The notes: generated from the letters alone by a model not told the origin. Shown: positions 17,844 through 26,247, numbered from the stretch's first letter. The stretch is DNA of 34,867 nt from Desulfofundulus australicus DSM 11792 (GCF_900129285.1 NZ_FQUW01000032.1:1-34867); one strand, 5' to 3'. Translations and numbers: made by a program.

Positions 17844-18866
17844 CTAAAACTGGGCCAGGAAACGCAAATCGTTGTCGAAGAACAGGCGCAGGTCATCTAT
17901 GCCGTACTTGAGCATGGCAATACGCTCTATACCCATGCCAAAGGCAAAACCGCTGACCTCCGCCGAGTTATAGCCGGACATTTCCAGAACCCGGGGGTGG
18001 ACCATGCCGCAGCCCAGGATTTCCAGCCAGCCGGTGTGGGAGCATACCCGGCACCCCTTACCGCCGCACATAACACAGGAAATGTCCACCTCCGCACTGG
18101 GCTCGGTAAAGGGGAAGTAACTGGGGCGAAAACGGGTCCTGGTGTTCCCGCCAAACATCTCGCGGGCAAAGACATCCAGCACTCCCTTCAGATCGCCAAA
18201 AGTTATCCGGCGGTCCACGGCCAGTCCTTCTACCTGGTGGAACATGGGCGAGTGGGTGGCATCGTCATCCCGCCGGTAGACCTTCCCCGGGGCAATAATT
18301 TTCACCGGCACCGCGGGCGCAGTACGCTCCATGGTGCGCACCTGAACCGGGGAAGTGTGGGTGCGCAGGAGCACCTCGGGCCCGATGAAAAAAGAGTCCT
18401 GCATGTCCCGGGCCGGGTGATCCTTGGGCAGGTTCAGCGCCTCAAAATTGTAGTAGTCCAGCTCCACCTCGGGACCCTCGGCAATGGAAAACCCCAGCCC
18501 CAGGAAAATCTCTTCAATCTCCTCCTGGACGGTGGTCAGGGGGTGCTTTTTCCCCGTTAAAAAGGGCGTCCCGGGCAGGGTTATATCGATGCTCTCGGCT
18601 GCCAGACGCATCTTTTTGACCCTGGCCCCCACCTCTGCCGTGCGTTCGGCCAGCTGTTTTTCCAGTTCCTCCCGGATGCTGTTGACCAGCTGGCCAATTC
18701 TGGGCCTCTCGCCGGGCGGCAGGGCGCTCATCCCCCGCAGTACCCTGGTAAGCTCGCCCTTTTTACCCAGGTAACGGATGCGGATCTCCTCCAGGGCTTC
18801 CGGGCTGTCCGCCCGGGCCAGCGCTTCTTTTGCTTCGGCTGCCATTTTATGTAACTGCTCTTCCAA
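17844..18866 (-). CDS. pheS: Phenylalanyl-tRNA synthetase alpha subunit
   Basis: A 340-residue catalytic alpha subunit. The N-terminal ~85 residues form the coiled-coil tRNA-binding arm; the class II core follows with [19 protein letters not shown] (motif 1 area), [11 protein letters not shown], the motif 2 segment [20 protein letters not shown], and the C-terminal [18 protein letters not shown] (motif 3). [13 protein letters not shown] cysteine cluster is present. I chose TTG at 18866 because AAAGGAGG lies 7 nt upstream and the length fits. The upstream extension of the frame runs into the T-box terminator. Confidence 0.97.
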   Translation of the reverse strand: MEEQLHKMAAEAKEALARADSPEALEEIRIRYLGKKGELTRVLRGMSALPPGERPRIGQLVNSIREELEKQLAERTAEVGARVKKMRLAAESIDITLPGTPFLTGKKHPLTTVQEEIEEIFLGLGFSIAEGPEVELDYYNFEALNLPKDHPARDMQDSFFIGPEVLLRTHTSPVQVRTMERTAPAVPVKIIAPGKVYRRDDDATHSPMFHQVEGLAVDRRITFGDLKGVLDVFAREMFGGNTRTRFRPSYFPFTEPSAEVDISCVMCGGKGCRVCSHTGWLEILGCGMVHPRVLEMSGYNSAEVSGFAFGMGIERIAMLKYGIDDLRLFFDNDLRFLAQF

Positions 18867-18902
18867 GACTGGTCCTCCTTTTCTTTCTTCTTTACCCCCC
18901 AA

Positions 18903-19208
18903 AACATAAAAACCGCCCCTTTTTTCGGGACGGAATTTCTCCTCACCTGCGGTAACACCCTCAACTTTACGTGCATAACGGGGAATTTAAAACCGCCATG
19001 CGTCCCATAACGTAACCTGGTGTGAAAGGGGTGACCGTGAAATATTTTATCTACTCTTAGGCATCCTTGCAAAATCCCTCAATGCACAGCCAGCCTCCGG
19101 TACAGGATGTAGGCGCGAATGGAACCGGTCGCTTCAAACAGTCTCCAAAAAAACTCGGCGGTTAAAAACATTTAACCACGACCTTTCCACTTTTTCTGGG
19201 GGCCCTTC
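18903..19208 (-). promoter_or_regulatory. T-box leader of pheST (variant T-box)
   Basis: The minus-strand leader of about 300 nt between the pheS promoter and start ends in AGGGTGTTACCGCAGG (18946-18961), close to the T-box consensus AGGGTGGNACCGCG. An intrinsic terminator follows: CCGTCCC/GGGGCGG (18913-18919 with 18927-18933), then five T. Uncharged tRNA-Phe should favour readthrough. The bulge that pairs with the tRNA acceptor end reads TGTT instead of TGGN. I could not place Stem I or the specifier with confidence. Confidence 0.72.
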
Positions 19209-19215
19209 GCAGTTG

Positions 19216-19244
19216 ATTATATCACAAGCTTTTTTTTAAAACAA
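19216..19244 (-). promoter_or_regulatory. pheST promoter
   Basis: Minus strand extended -10 TGATATAAT (-10 at 19216-19221), 17-nt spacer, -35 TTGTTT (19239-19244). The expected start near 19208 gives a leader long enough for the T-box. Confidence 0.7.
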
Positions 19245-19256
19245 GGAAGTTTCCAG

Positions 19257-19285
19257 AAAAATTAAGGCTCCCGGCAGGTTGCCGG
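19257..19285 (-). terminator. Possible terminator after ysgA
   Basis: On the minus strand CCGGC-AACCT-GCCGG (19271-19285) lies 10 nt past the ysgA stop; a T run (19257-19261) begins only 9 nt after the stem. It is weak but well placed, directly upstream of the pheS promoter. Confidence 0.4.
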
Positions 19286-19295
19286 CGACAATTTT

Positions 19296-20111
19296 TTACT
19301 CCAAACTGCCCCCGCCCCCGCTGCAGGCCATCCGCTGGCGCACAACTTCGTACAGCATAATGGAAGCCGCCATGGCCACGTTCAGGGACTCGGCCCGGCC
19401 GGGCATGGGAATGGTGGCCTGGATGTCGGCATACTGCAGCAGCCAGGGGGAAATCCCCCGGGCCTCATTGCCCACGGCCAGGACGGTGGGGCCGGTCATG
19501 TCCACGGCAGGCAGAGGAACCCCGCCGGCGGGAACACCGGCCACCAGCAGGAAACCCGCGGCCTTCAAACGGGCAACCAGCTCTTCCCCTTCCCGTACGC
19601 CCAGCACGGGCAGGTGAAATAAAGAGCCCATGGTGGCCCGGATGGTCTTCGGGTTGTACAGGTCCACCGTTCCGGGAAGCAGGAGAACCCCGCCCGCGCC
19701 GGCGGCACTGGCACTGCGGATCATGGTGCCCAGGTTGCCCGGATCCTGTACACCATCCACCAGCAGCAAGAGGGAAGCGCCGCCTGCAAGCAGCCCCTCC
19801 GGGGTGTAGCCGGGGCTTTGCACCACCGCCAGCACTCCCTGGGGCGTTTGGGTATCGGCCAGCTCACGGAAAAGCCCCTCGTCCACGGGCATAAGCTGCA
19901 CCCCCCGCTCCCCGGCCAGCTCAAGGAGGGCACCGGCCCGCTCACCCGGGGGCGGGGTGTAGACAAGCATTTTAACCGGCCAGCCGGACCGAAGCGCCTC
20001 TTCTATCAGGCGCACCCCTTCCAGGAGAAAATGGCCTTCTTTTTCCCGCTGCCGGCGGCGGGCCAATCGGCGCAGGTATTTTATTTTCGGGTTGTTTTTG
20101 CTTGAGATCAT
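19296..20111 (-). CDS. TrmH/SpoU-family RNA 2'-O-methyltransferase (YsgA-like)
   Basis: A 271-residue S-adenosylmethionine-dependent RNA ribose methyltransferase of the SPOUT fold. A substrate-binding N-terminal domain (about 1-100, KIKYLRRLARRRQREKEGHF) precedes the three SpoU motifs: DPGNLGTMIRSA, LAVGNEARGIS, and IPMPGRAESLNVAMAASIML. The fold and its place just upstream of pheST match B. subtilis ysgA. Whether it acts on 23S rRNA or tRNA cannot be decided from sequence. Its ATG overlaps the ktrA stop (ATGA), so it is translationally coupled to the potassium genes, an unusual pairing. Confidence 0.9.
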   Translation of the reverse strand: MISSKNNPKIKYLRRLARRRQREKEGHFLLEGVRLIEEALRSGWPVKMLVYTPPPGERAGALLELAGERGVQLMPVDEGLFRELADTQTPQGVLAVVQSPGYTPEGLLAGGASLLLLVDGVQDPGNLGTMIRSASAAGAGGVLLLPGTVDLYNPKTIRATMGSLFHLPVLGVREGEELVARLKAAGFLLVAGVPAGGVPLPAVDMTGPTVLAVGNEARGISPWLLQYADIQATIPMPGRAESLNVAMAASIMLYEVVRQRMACSGGGGSLE

Positions 20112-20758
20112 AATTTATCCTCGAGGCTTCTCAGTTTATCGTTGCGCCCCACGACCACCAGGATATCGCCTTCATTGATGACCTGTTTGGCACCGGGGGA
20201 AATGACAATATCCTCACCCCGGCGGATGGCCAGCACCGTAACACCGTATTCCCTGCGCATGGCCGATTCCTGCAGGGTTTTGCCCACAAACTCACGGGGA
20301 GCGATCAGTTCAATAATGCTGTAATCGGGAGAAAGATTGATCTGGTCCACAATATTTCTGGAGACCAGGGCGTGGGCCAGCCGCACCCCCATATCCCGTT
20401 CGGGGAACACCACCATGTCGGCCCCCACCCTCTGCAACACCTTGCCGTGAAGTTCGGTAACCGCCTTGGACACCACCCGGGGAACACCCATTTCCTTGAG
20501 CATCACGGTGACCAGAATGCTGGACTGCACATCCTGGCCGATGGCCACAATGACCACATCGAAATTGCGCAGGCCCAGGGATTTCAAGGCCTGTTCATCC
20601 ATGGCATCCACACAGACGGCATAGGTAACCTCGTCGGTAATGGCGTTAACCCGCTCCTCATTGGTATCCACCGCCAGGACATCGTAACCCATACGTGCCA
20701 GGGTCCTGGCCACGCTGGAGCCAAAACGCCCCAGACCGATAACAGCAAACTGTTTCAT
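20108..20758 (-). CDS. ktrA: KtrA/TrkA RCK-domain potassium uptake regulator
   Basis: A 216-residue cytoplasmic regulatory subunit that forms an octameric ring on KtrB and gates potassium uptake in response to nucleotides. The RCK_N Rossmann domain opens with the dinucleotide motif GLGRFGSSVARTL and the acidic residue after strand 2 (VLAVDTNEER). The RCK_C domain follows from about residue 130 (IIELIAPREFVGKTLQE and INEGDILVVVGRNDKL). It lies 17 nt after the ktrB stop and overlaps ysgA by 4 nt. Confidence 0.94.
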   Translation of the reverse strand: MKQFAVIGLGRFGSSVARTLARMGYDVLAVDTNEERVNAITDEVTYAVCVDAMDEQALKSLGLRNFDVVIVAIGQDVQSSILVTVMLKEMGVPRVVSKAVTELHGKVLQRVGADMVVFPERDMGVRLAHALVSRNIVDQINLSPDYSIIELIAPREFVGKTLQESAMRREYGVTVLAIRRGEDIVISPGAKQVINEGDILVVVGRNDKLRSLEDKL

Positions 20759-20775
20759 CTTTTATCCGACCACCC

Positions 20776-22137
20776 CTACCCCACCATGATTTTTTCTTCA
20801 GGATAACGGATACCTGTCCTGCGCCGGCGCTGGGCGAAGGCATAGGCCAGGGTCAGGGGGCCCAGGCGCCCGGCAAACATGGTCAGAATAATGGCCACCC
20901 GTCCCGCGGAAGACAGGTGCGGGGTTATCCCCATGCTCAGGCCAACCGTGCCAAAGGCCGAAACGGTTTCAAACAAAACGGCCAGGAAATTACCGCCTTC
21001 CGTTATGCATAACACCAGGGTAACCGTAATCACCAGGAATATAGACCACAGGGCCACCGACAGGGCCTTGTAGACCTGCCACGGCGGGATGCGGCGTCGG
21101 AATAACTCCACATCCTCCTTCCCCCGACCTAAAGACCACAGGGTGATCCCCAAAAGGGCAAAGGTGGTGGTTTTAATCCCCCCGCCGGTGGAACCGGGAG
21201 AAGCCCCGATAAACATCAAAATAATTATGAAAAACTGGGTTGCTGCATTTAAGTGCCCGATATCCACAGAGTTAAAGCCCGCTGTGCGGGGGGTGACCGC
21301 CTGAAAATAGGAGGCCAGGATTTTCCCGGACAAAGGTAAATCACGCAGAATATGCCCCCACTCCAGCAGGCCGAAAACCAGGGTGCCGCCGATAATGAGC
21401 GCAGCCGTTACCCGGAGCACAAGCCTGGTATGCAGGGAAAGGCGCCGGGTGCGCGGGTAGTTGAAGAGCTCTATAACCGTGGCAAACCCCAGTCCCCCCA
21501 GGATAATGAGGGTGGTTATGGAAATGGTAACCACCGGGTCGCTTACATAGCCGGTAAGGCTTCTAAAACCGCCAATAATATCAAAACCGGCGTTATTAAA
21601 GGCGGAAACGGCATGGAAAAGACCCATCCATAAGCAGCGGGGAAAACCGTAATCAAAATAAAACCGCAGGGAAAGTACCAGGGCAAAAAAACCTTCGGTA
21701 AGAAAAGTAAACAGGAGAACAGCCCGCACCAGCCGGACCACACCGGCCACCCGCAGCTGATTCAAAGATTCCTGGATGATCAGGCGCTCCTTAAGACCGA
21801 TACGCCTGCCCATGAGGATAAAAAAGAAGGTGGCCATACTCATGAAGCCCAGCCCGCCAATTTGTATAAGGCCCAGGATTACCGCCTGCCCGAAGGTAGA
21901 CCAGTAGGTACCCGTATCCACCACCACCAGACCGGTCACGCAGACCGCCGAAGTGGCCGTGAACAGGGCGGTGAGAAAATCCGTAGCTTCTCCGGAGCGG
22001 CTGGATACGGGCAGCATGAGCAACAGAGCGCCGGTCAGGATGACCAGCGCGAACCCCAGCACCAGCACCTGAGGGGGGGTGAGATTTAAGGGAAAGCCCT
22101 TAAGGTTATCCAGCCGCACTTTAAAATTTAGCTTCAT
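20776..22137 (-). CDS. ktrB: KtrB/TrkH potassium transporter
   Basis: A 453-residue membrane subunit of the SKT family, with four M1-P-M2 repeats. Each repeat's selectivity-filter segment is visible: TSAVCVTGLVV, SAFNNAGFD, TPRTAGFN and SAFGTVGLSMG. The gating-loop region SPGSTGGGIKTTT is also present. The size suits KtrB better than the longer TrkH. I chose ATG at 22137 with GAAGGT upstream; an upstream in-frame ATG would add 13 residues without a good ribosome site. It is the first gene of ktrB-ktrA-ysgA. Confidence 0.94.
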   Translation of the reverse strand: MKLNFKVRLDNLKGFPLNLTPPQVLVLGFALVILTGALLLMLPVSSRSGEATDFLTALFTATSAVCVTGLVVVDTGTYWSTFGQAVILGLIQIGGLGFMSMATFFFILMGRRIGLKERLIIQESLNQLRVAGVVRLVRAVLLFTFLTEGFFALVLSLRFYFDYGFPRCLWMGLFHAVSAFNNAGFDIIGGFRSLTGYVSDPVVTISITTLIILGGLGFATVIELFNYPRTRRLSLHTRLVLRVTAALIIGGTLVFGLLEWGHILRDLPLSGKILASYFQAVTPRTAGFNSVDIGHLNAATQFFIIILMFIGASPGSTGGGIKTTTFALLGITLWSLGRGKEDVELFRRRIPPWQVYKALSVALWSIFLVITVTLVLCITEGGNFLAVLFETVSAFGTVGLSMGITPHLSSAGRVAIILTMFAGRLGPLTLAYAFAQRRRRTGIRYPEEKIMVG

Positions 22138-22187
22138 AAATTGACCTTCCCGTATGGTTTCTCCAAACCGGTGCATCCATAAGAGAT

Positions 22188-22216
22188 ATTATAGAAAGAT
22201 GCCGGTAAAAAGTCTA
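22188..22216 (-). promoter_or_regulatory. ktrB promoter
   Basis: Minus strand -10 TATAAT (22188-22193), 17-nt spacer, -35 TAGACT (22211-22216, four of six to consensus). It lies immediately downstream of the rplT terminator. Confidence 0.6.
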
Positions 22217-22249
22217 CAAAAAACTAAAAGCATGGTTGCCACCATGCTT
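22217..22249 (-). terminator. Terminator of the infC-rpmI-rplT operon
   Basis: On the minus strand a 9-bp stem AAGCATGGT/ACCATGCTT, loop GGCA, is followed by a T-rich tract ending in TTTTTT. It lies about 43 nt past the rplT stop. Confidence 0.85.
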
Positions 22250-22291
22250 AGTTTATACCACGGAAATTAAATTTACCGCTGGATCACTGAG

Positions 22292-22651
22292 TCAGGAGCC
22301 AATCTTTGATTTGGCCACTTCAACCAGCTGCCCAAAGGCCCGGGCATCATTGACGGCCAGATCGGCCAGCATTTTGCGGTTGATTTCCACCCCCGCCTTG
22401 CGCAGGCCGTTCATCAGGCGGCTGTAGGTAATGCCGTTCATCCGGGCGGCTGCATTTATACGGGCAATCCACAACTTGCGGAAATCCCTCTTTCTGGCCC
22501 GGCGATCGCGGTAGGCATAGGCCAGGGATTTCATAACCTGCTGCCTGGCTATCCGGTAGAGCTTGCTTTTCGCTCCCCGGTAACCTCTGGCCAGCTTGAG
22601 TATTTTTTTGTGCCTTCTACGGGAAACCACACTGCTTTTAACGCGTGGCAT
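22292..22651 (-). CDS. rplT: Ribosomal protein L20
   Basis: A 119-residue 50S protein, essential for early assembly of the large subunit and, in Firmicutes, the autoregulator of its own operon. The sequence is canonical: [20 protein letters not shown] at the start, [19 protein letters not shown], and [24 protein letters not shown] is preceded by GAGGAGGAG. It is the last gene of the infC operon, 29 nt after rpmI. Confidence 0.99.
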   Translation of the reverse strand: MPRVKSSVVSRRRHKKILKLARGYRGAKSKLYRIARQQVMKSLAYAYRDRRARKRDFRKLWIARINAAARMNGITYSRLMNGLRKAGVEINRKMLADLAVNDARAFGQLVEVAKSKIGS

Positions 22652-22680
22652 AATCGTCTCCTCCTCGAATAATGTTGCCT

Positions 22681-22875
22681 CTAATAGGGAAGCAGTTTCT
22701 TGAGCCTTTTCATATCAGCATTGCTAACCAGGGCAGCCTGAGCCAGCCGGCGCTTGCGCCGGGCCGACTTCTTGCCCAGCAAGTGGCTGTGAAAAGCATG
22801 CATGCGTTTTACTTTTCCGGTGCCGGTTTTCTTAAACCGTTTTGCAGCACCACGGTGGGTTTTGATTTTAGGCAA
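22681..22875 (-). CDS. rpmI: Ribosomal protein L35
   Basis: A 64-residue basic 50S protein with the classic start [20 protein letters not shown] and the motif [14 protein letters not shown]. Length is standard. Translation starts at TTG (22875), with AAAGGAG about 10 nt upstream. It lies 16 nt after infC. Confidence 0.98.
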   Translation of the reverse strand: MPKIKTHRGAAKRFKKTGTGKVKRMHAFHSHLLGKKSARRKRRLAQAALVSNADMKRLKKLLPY

Positions 22876-22891
22876 GGGATGCCACTCCTTT

Positions 22892-23476
22892 CTATTCCTG
22901 ATAAGCTTCCTGCTGTATTTCCTGCCTGGTTTCCTGCTTGCTTTCCTGCTTGCTTTCCGGTTTTATATCCTGCCGCGGGGCCAGGATCATAACCATATTC
23001 TTCCCTTCCAGCCTGGGCTGCCTTTCAATTATGGATAAGTCCTTGACCTGCTCGGCCAGGCGTAATAAAAGCTGGTGGCCGAGCTGGGTATGCATAATTT
23101 CCCGCCCGCGGAACATTATGGTGGCCTTAACTTTATCGCCCTCTTTTAAAAACCGGGCGGCATTCCTGACCTTGACCTGAAAATCGTGTTCTTCAATACT
23201 CGGCCGCAGTTTAACTTCCTTGATGTTAATAACGCGCTGCTTTTTCCTGGCCTCTTTTTCCCGCTTGCTTTGCTCGTACTTATACTTGCCGTAGTCCATA
23301 AGCCGGCATACCGGAGGCCTTGCCTGGGGGGCAATTTCCACCAGATCCAGCTGGTGTTCCTCGGCCAGCCGCAGGGCTTCTCTTAAAGGCATAATCCCCA
23401 GCTGGTTACCCGACGGGTCAACCACTCTTACTTCCCTGGCCCGAATCTCCTCATTCACCCGGAAATTTTTGGTAAT
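22892..23476 (-). CDS. infC: Translation initiation factor IF-3
   Basis: A 194-residue factor that binds the 30S subunit, checks start-codon pairing and prevents subunit joining. The N domain contains [20 protein letters not shown] and the C domain [23 protein letters not shown] extend the start from GTG (23458) to ATT (23476): the added residues ITKNFR match the family N-terminus and AGGAGG sits 9 nt upstream of ATT. AUU starts are typical for infC and allow autorepression by IF3. An unusual C-terminal tail of about 25 residues rich in Lys/Gln/Glu ([17 protein letters not shown]) follows the normal end near LAPRQ. Confidence 0.95.
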   Translation of the reverse strand: MTKNFRVNEEIRAREVRVVDPSGNQLGIMPLREALRLAEEHQLDLVEIAPQARPPVCRLMDYGKYKYEQSKREKEARKKQRVINIKEVKLRPSIEEHDFQVKVRNAARFLKEGDKVKATIMFRGREIMHTQLGHQLLLRLAEQVKDLSIIERQPRLEGKNMVMILAPRQDIKPESKQESKQETRQEIQQEAYQE

Positions 23477-23500
23477 ATTTATGCACCTCCTGGACTTGAT

Positions 23501-23640
23501 AAAAACAAAAACGGGCGCATCCCACCCGCTTTAAAACAGCAATGATAAAAATCATATCATAAAAACCCCGAGACAGCCCGTACTGTGGCGTCATGGGGTG
23601 AGAAGCGGATGGCTTCTTCTTGACAGGTAATTTTATCCCC
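23501..23640 (-). promoter_or_regulatory. infC leader with attenuator (L20-leader type)
   Basis: Between the promoter and infC is a roughly 160-nt leader. It ends in an intrinsic terminator on the minus strand: CGGGTG/CGCCCG (23512-23528, GGATG loop) followed by TTTTTGTTTTT (23501-23511), only about 12 nt before the AGGAGG site. A further hairpin-rich part, 23560-23620, precedes it. In B. subtilis and relatives L20 binds this leader and promotes premature termination. The assignment rests on position and the terminator; I did not identify the L20-binding site itself. Confidence 0.65.
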
Positions 23641-23643
23641 GCA

Positions 23644-23673
23644 ATTATATCATGGTTAAAACTCCCCCGTCAA
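23644..23673 (-). promoter_or_regulatory. infC operon promoter
   Basis: Minus strand -35 TTGACG (23668-23673), 18-nt spacer, extended -10 TGATATAAT (-10 at 23644-23649). It is a strong vegetative promoter. Confidence 0.85.
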
Positions 23674-23720
23674 GGGGCGGGAAAACTGAGGAAACTGAGT
23701 TATCCCCACTTTCCAACTAC

Positions 23721-23927
23721 CCTGTTTTGGCTCTCGCTCGCTCCGGTGAGCCTCGCGGGCCAAACTAAAACTCGGCTCAAAGCTCCGGCAGGCTTCCCGG
23801 CAAATTCGGCATCCTGCCTCAGTTGCCGGCCTCGGGCATCCATGCCCTCGGGCCTGCCTTCGCTTTTCGCCTCGCTAAGTTTGGCTGGCCGCTCAGCTCA
23901 AGTCGCTCGCTACTGAGCCAAAACAGG
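23721..23927. repeat. Dispersed structured intergenic element, full copy
   Basis: A 207-nt element aligning end to end with 15166-15371. Its own pairing ends are CCTGTTTTGGCTC (left) and GAGCCAAAACAGG (right); GGCCAAACTAA pairs with CTAAGTTTGGC, and the core has the same GGGCATCCATGCCC palindrome. Weaker outer complementarity continues to TATCCCCA (23701) and TGGGGATA (23941). It fills the interval between thrS and the infC promoter. No coding potential was seen. Confidence 0.85.
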
Positions 23928-23992
23928 GGCTTTAAAAAACTGGGGATACTTCAGGCCTGGAACAACCGAAAAAACCACCCCTTCATACTTTC

Positions 23993-25903
23993 CTAACCAA
24001 TAGCTTTAGTGCGGATTTCCTCCAGAATGCCGGCCACAAATTCCTCCACGGGCCGGGCCCCCTGGTCGCCCCGGGCGCGGTGGCGAACCGCCACCGTGCC
24101 TTCCCGGGCCTCCTTATCACCCACTACCAGCATGTAGGGTATTTTCTGTGCCTGGGCCTCACGGATCTTGTAATTCACCTTTTCGTTGCGGGCGTCCAGC
24201 TCCACCCTGATATTCTCCCTTTCCAGCCGTTCCACCACCTGCCGGGCGTAATCAGCATGGCGGTCGGCGATGGGCAGAACCCTGACCTGCACCGGAGCCA
24301 GCCAGGTGGGAAAGGCACCGGCAAAGTGTTCGGTCAGGATGCCAATGAACCGTTCAATGCTGCCGAAAATTACCCGGTGGATCATCACGGGGCGGTGCTT
24401 CTGGCCGTCTTCCCCCACATAGGTGAGGTCGAATTTTTCGGGCATGAGAAAATCCAGCTGGATGGTGCCGCACTGCCAGGTACGCCCCAGGCAGTCCTCC
24501 AGGTGGAAGTCAATTTTCGGCCCGTAAAAGGCCCCGTCCCCCTCATTTACCTTATAATCCATCCCCCTGGCCTTGAGGGCCTCCTCCAGGGCGGTGGTGG
24601 CCATCTCCCAGATCTCGTCCGAACCCATGGACTTTTCGGGGCGGGTGGAAAGTTCTACCTTGTAGTTGAAGCCAAAGATGCTGTAGAAATAATCCACCAG
24701 GTCGATAACGCCGATGATTTCCTCCCGGATCTGAGAGGGCAGCATAAAAATGTGGGCATCATCCTGGGTAAAGCAGCGCACCCGCATTAGCCCGTGAAGC
24801 ACCCCGGAAAGCTCATGGCGGTGCACCAGGCCCAGCTCCGCCAGGCGGATGGGCAGCTCCCGGTAGCTGTGCAGGCGGCTCTTGTAAACCAGGATGCCGC
24901 CCGGGCAGTTCATGGGCTTGATGGCGTATTCCGTACCGTCAATGCGGGTGAAGTACATATTTTCCCGGTAATGCTCCCAGTGCCCCGATCTTTCCCACAG
25001 GGAGCGGTTTAAAATTATCGGCGTACGGATCTCCTGATAACCCCGCTTGTAGTGCTCCTCCCGCCAGAACTGCTCCAGCTGGTTGCGCAGCACCATGCCC
25101 TTCGGGTGGAAAAAGGGAAAGCCCGGCCCCTCCTCCTGAATGCTGAACAGGTCCAGTTCTGCACCCAGCTTCCGGTGGTCCCGGCGTTTGGCCTCTTCAA
25201 GCCGGAAGAGGTACTCTTCCAGCTGGGACTTTTTAGGGAAAGCGGTGCCGTAAATGCGCTGGAGCATCTTGTTTCTCTCATCGCCCCGCCAGTAAGCTCC
25301 GGCCACGGAAGTCAGCTTGAGGGCTTTCAGCCGGCCGGTGGAAGGAATATGGGGGCCGGCGCACAGGTCCACAAATTCCCCCTGCTGGTAGCAGGAAATC
25401 ACCGCCTCTTCCGGAAGGTCGTTGATCAGCTCCACCTTGTACTTTTCCCCGGCGGCGGAAAAACGCTCCAGCGCCTCCTCCCGGGACACTTCAAACCTCC
25501 GGATGGGCAGGTCTTCCTTAACAATGGCCTGCATCTCTCGCTCGATTTTTTCCAGATCTTCCGGGGTGAAGGGTTTATCCACATCAAAGTCATAATAAAA
25601 CCCTCCGGCGATGGCCGGGCCGATGGCCAGCCTGGCTTCCGGAAACAGGCGCTTCACCGCCTGGGCCAGGACATGGGCGGCACTGTGGCGGAAAGCATCA
25701 CGCCCGGGCTCGTCATCAAAGGTATAGAATTCAACGGTGGCATCTTCATATAAAGCATGGCTCAAGTCCACCAGCCGCCCGTTCACAGCCGCCACCAGGG
25801 CCTCCCTGCCCAGCCGGGGGCTGATGTCCTGCGCCACGCGCATCAAAGGGGTACCGGCTTCGTATTCCCGCACGGAACCATCCTTTAAAGTTACCCTGAC
25901 CAT
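23993..25903 (-). CDS. thrS: Threonyl-tRNA synthetase
   Basis: A 636-residue class II synthetase charging tRNA-Thr, full length. Domains in order: TGS (about 1-60), the editing SAD domain with HSAAH near residue 75 and CAGPH, the catalytic core, and an anticodon-binding domain (about 530-636, VRVLPIADRHADYARQV). Zinc ligands of the core are visible in MNCPGG, VHRHELSG and MIHRVIFGS. I chose ATG at 25903 with AGGGG 8 nt upstream; the frame stays open 8 codons further but lacks a site. It is preceded by its own T-box and promoter and is monocistronic as far as can be seen. Confidence 0.98.
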   Translation of the reverse strand: MVRVTLKDGSVREYEAGTPLMRVAQDISPRLGREALVAAVNGRLVDLSHALYEDATVEFYTFDDEPGRDAFRHSAAHVLAQAVKRLFPEARLAIGPAIAGGFYYDFDVDKPFTPEDLEKIEREMQAIVKEDLPIRRFEVSREEALERFSAAGEKYKVELINDLPEEAVISCYQQGEFVDLCAGPHIPSTGRLKALKLTSVAGAYWRGDERNKMLQRIYGTAFPKKSQLEEYLFRLEEAKRRDHRKLGAELDLFSIQEEGPGFPFFHPKGMVLRNQLEQFWREEHYKRGYQEIRTPIILNRSLWERSGHWEHYRENMYFTRIDGTEYAIKPMNCPGGILVYKSRLHSYRELPIRLAELGLVHRHELSGVLHGLMRVRCFTQDDAHIFMLPSQIREEIIGVIDLVDYFYSIFGFNYKVELSTRPEKSMGSDEIWEMATTALEEALKARGMDYKVNEGDGAFYGPKIDFHLEDCLGRTWQCGTIQLDFLMPEKFDLTYVGEDGQKHRPVMIHRVIFGSIERFIGILTEHFAGAFPTWLAPVQVRVLPIADRHADYARQVVERLERENIRVELDARNEKVNYKIREAQAQKIPYMLVVGDKEAREGTVAVRHRARGDQGARPVEEFVAGILEEIRTKAIG

Positions 25904-25961
25904 AACAGATCCCCTTTCCGCAAGCATTAATTCCTAATTCCCGCTGTTCGAGTTGCCGGAA

Positions 25962-26240
25962 AATAAAAATCGCCCCTTTTCAGGGACGAAGAGACTCCGC
26001 GGTTCCACCCTGCTTGGCCAACCGGCAAAATAAACCGGCCAGCCCGCTCAATGGGCCGTAACGGCGCCCGCCGGCTCCGCTTAATAACCGCACCTGCGGC
26101 GTTCAGCGAGCAACTCCGGGGTGGTTTTCGGTCCCTGCCAACGGGGGTGCTTCCAGCCCCGGCACCCCCTCTCTGGAGACGGCACCCGGTGGACCTACTC
26201 TTCCCCTTCATCACCGGTTCCATATTTGAAGGAATAATCT
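25962..26240 (-). promoter_or_regulatory. T-box leader of thrS
   Basis: The minus strand carries the canonical T-box AGGGTGGAACCGCGGAG (25995-26011), followed by an intrinsic terminator: CGTCCCT/AGGGGCG with a GAAA loop (25971-25988), then a T-rich tract. The leader starts about 280 nt upstream, shortly after the promoter, with a GGGGAAGAGTAGG segment of the kind found at the base of Stem I. Several ACC triplets are available as Thr specifier; I could not choose one. Confidence 0.93.
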
Positions 26241-26247
26241 CCCCGTT

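Noticed and set aside
17175-18560. 461-residue plus-strand frame
   Set aside because: It is antisense to pheT and pheS, whose products are unmistakable; the long frame results from high GC at third codon positions.
23585-23600. GCGTCATGGGG in the infC leader, like the flank of the repeats at 8149 and 15380
   Set aside because: The match is about 10 nt and is not next to the full element, so chance cannot be excluded.
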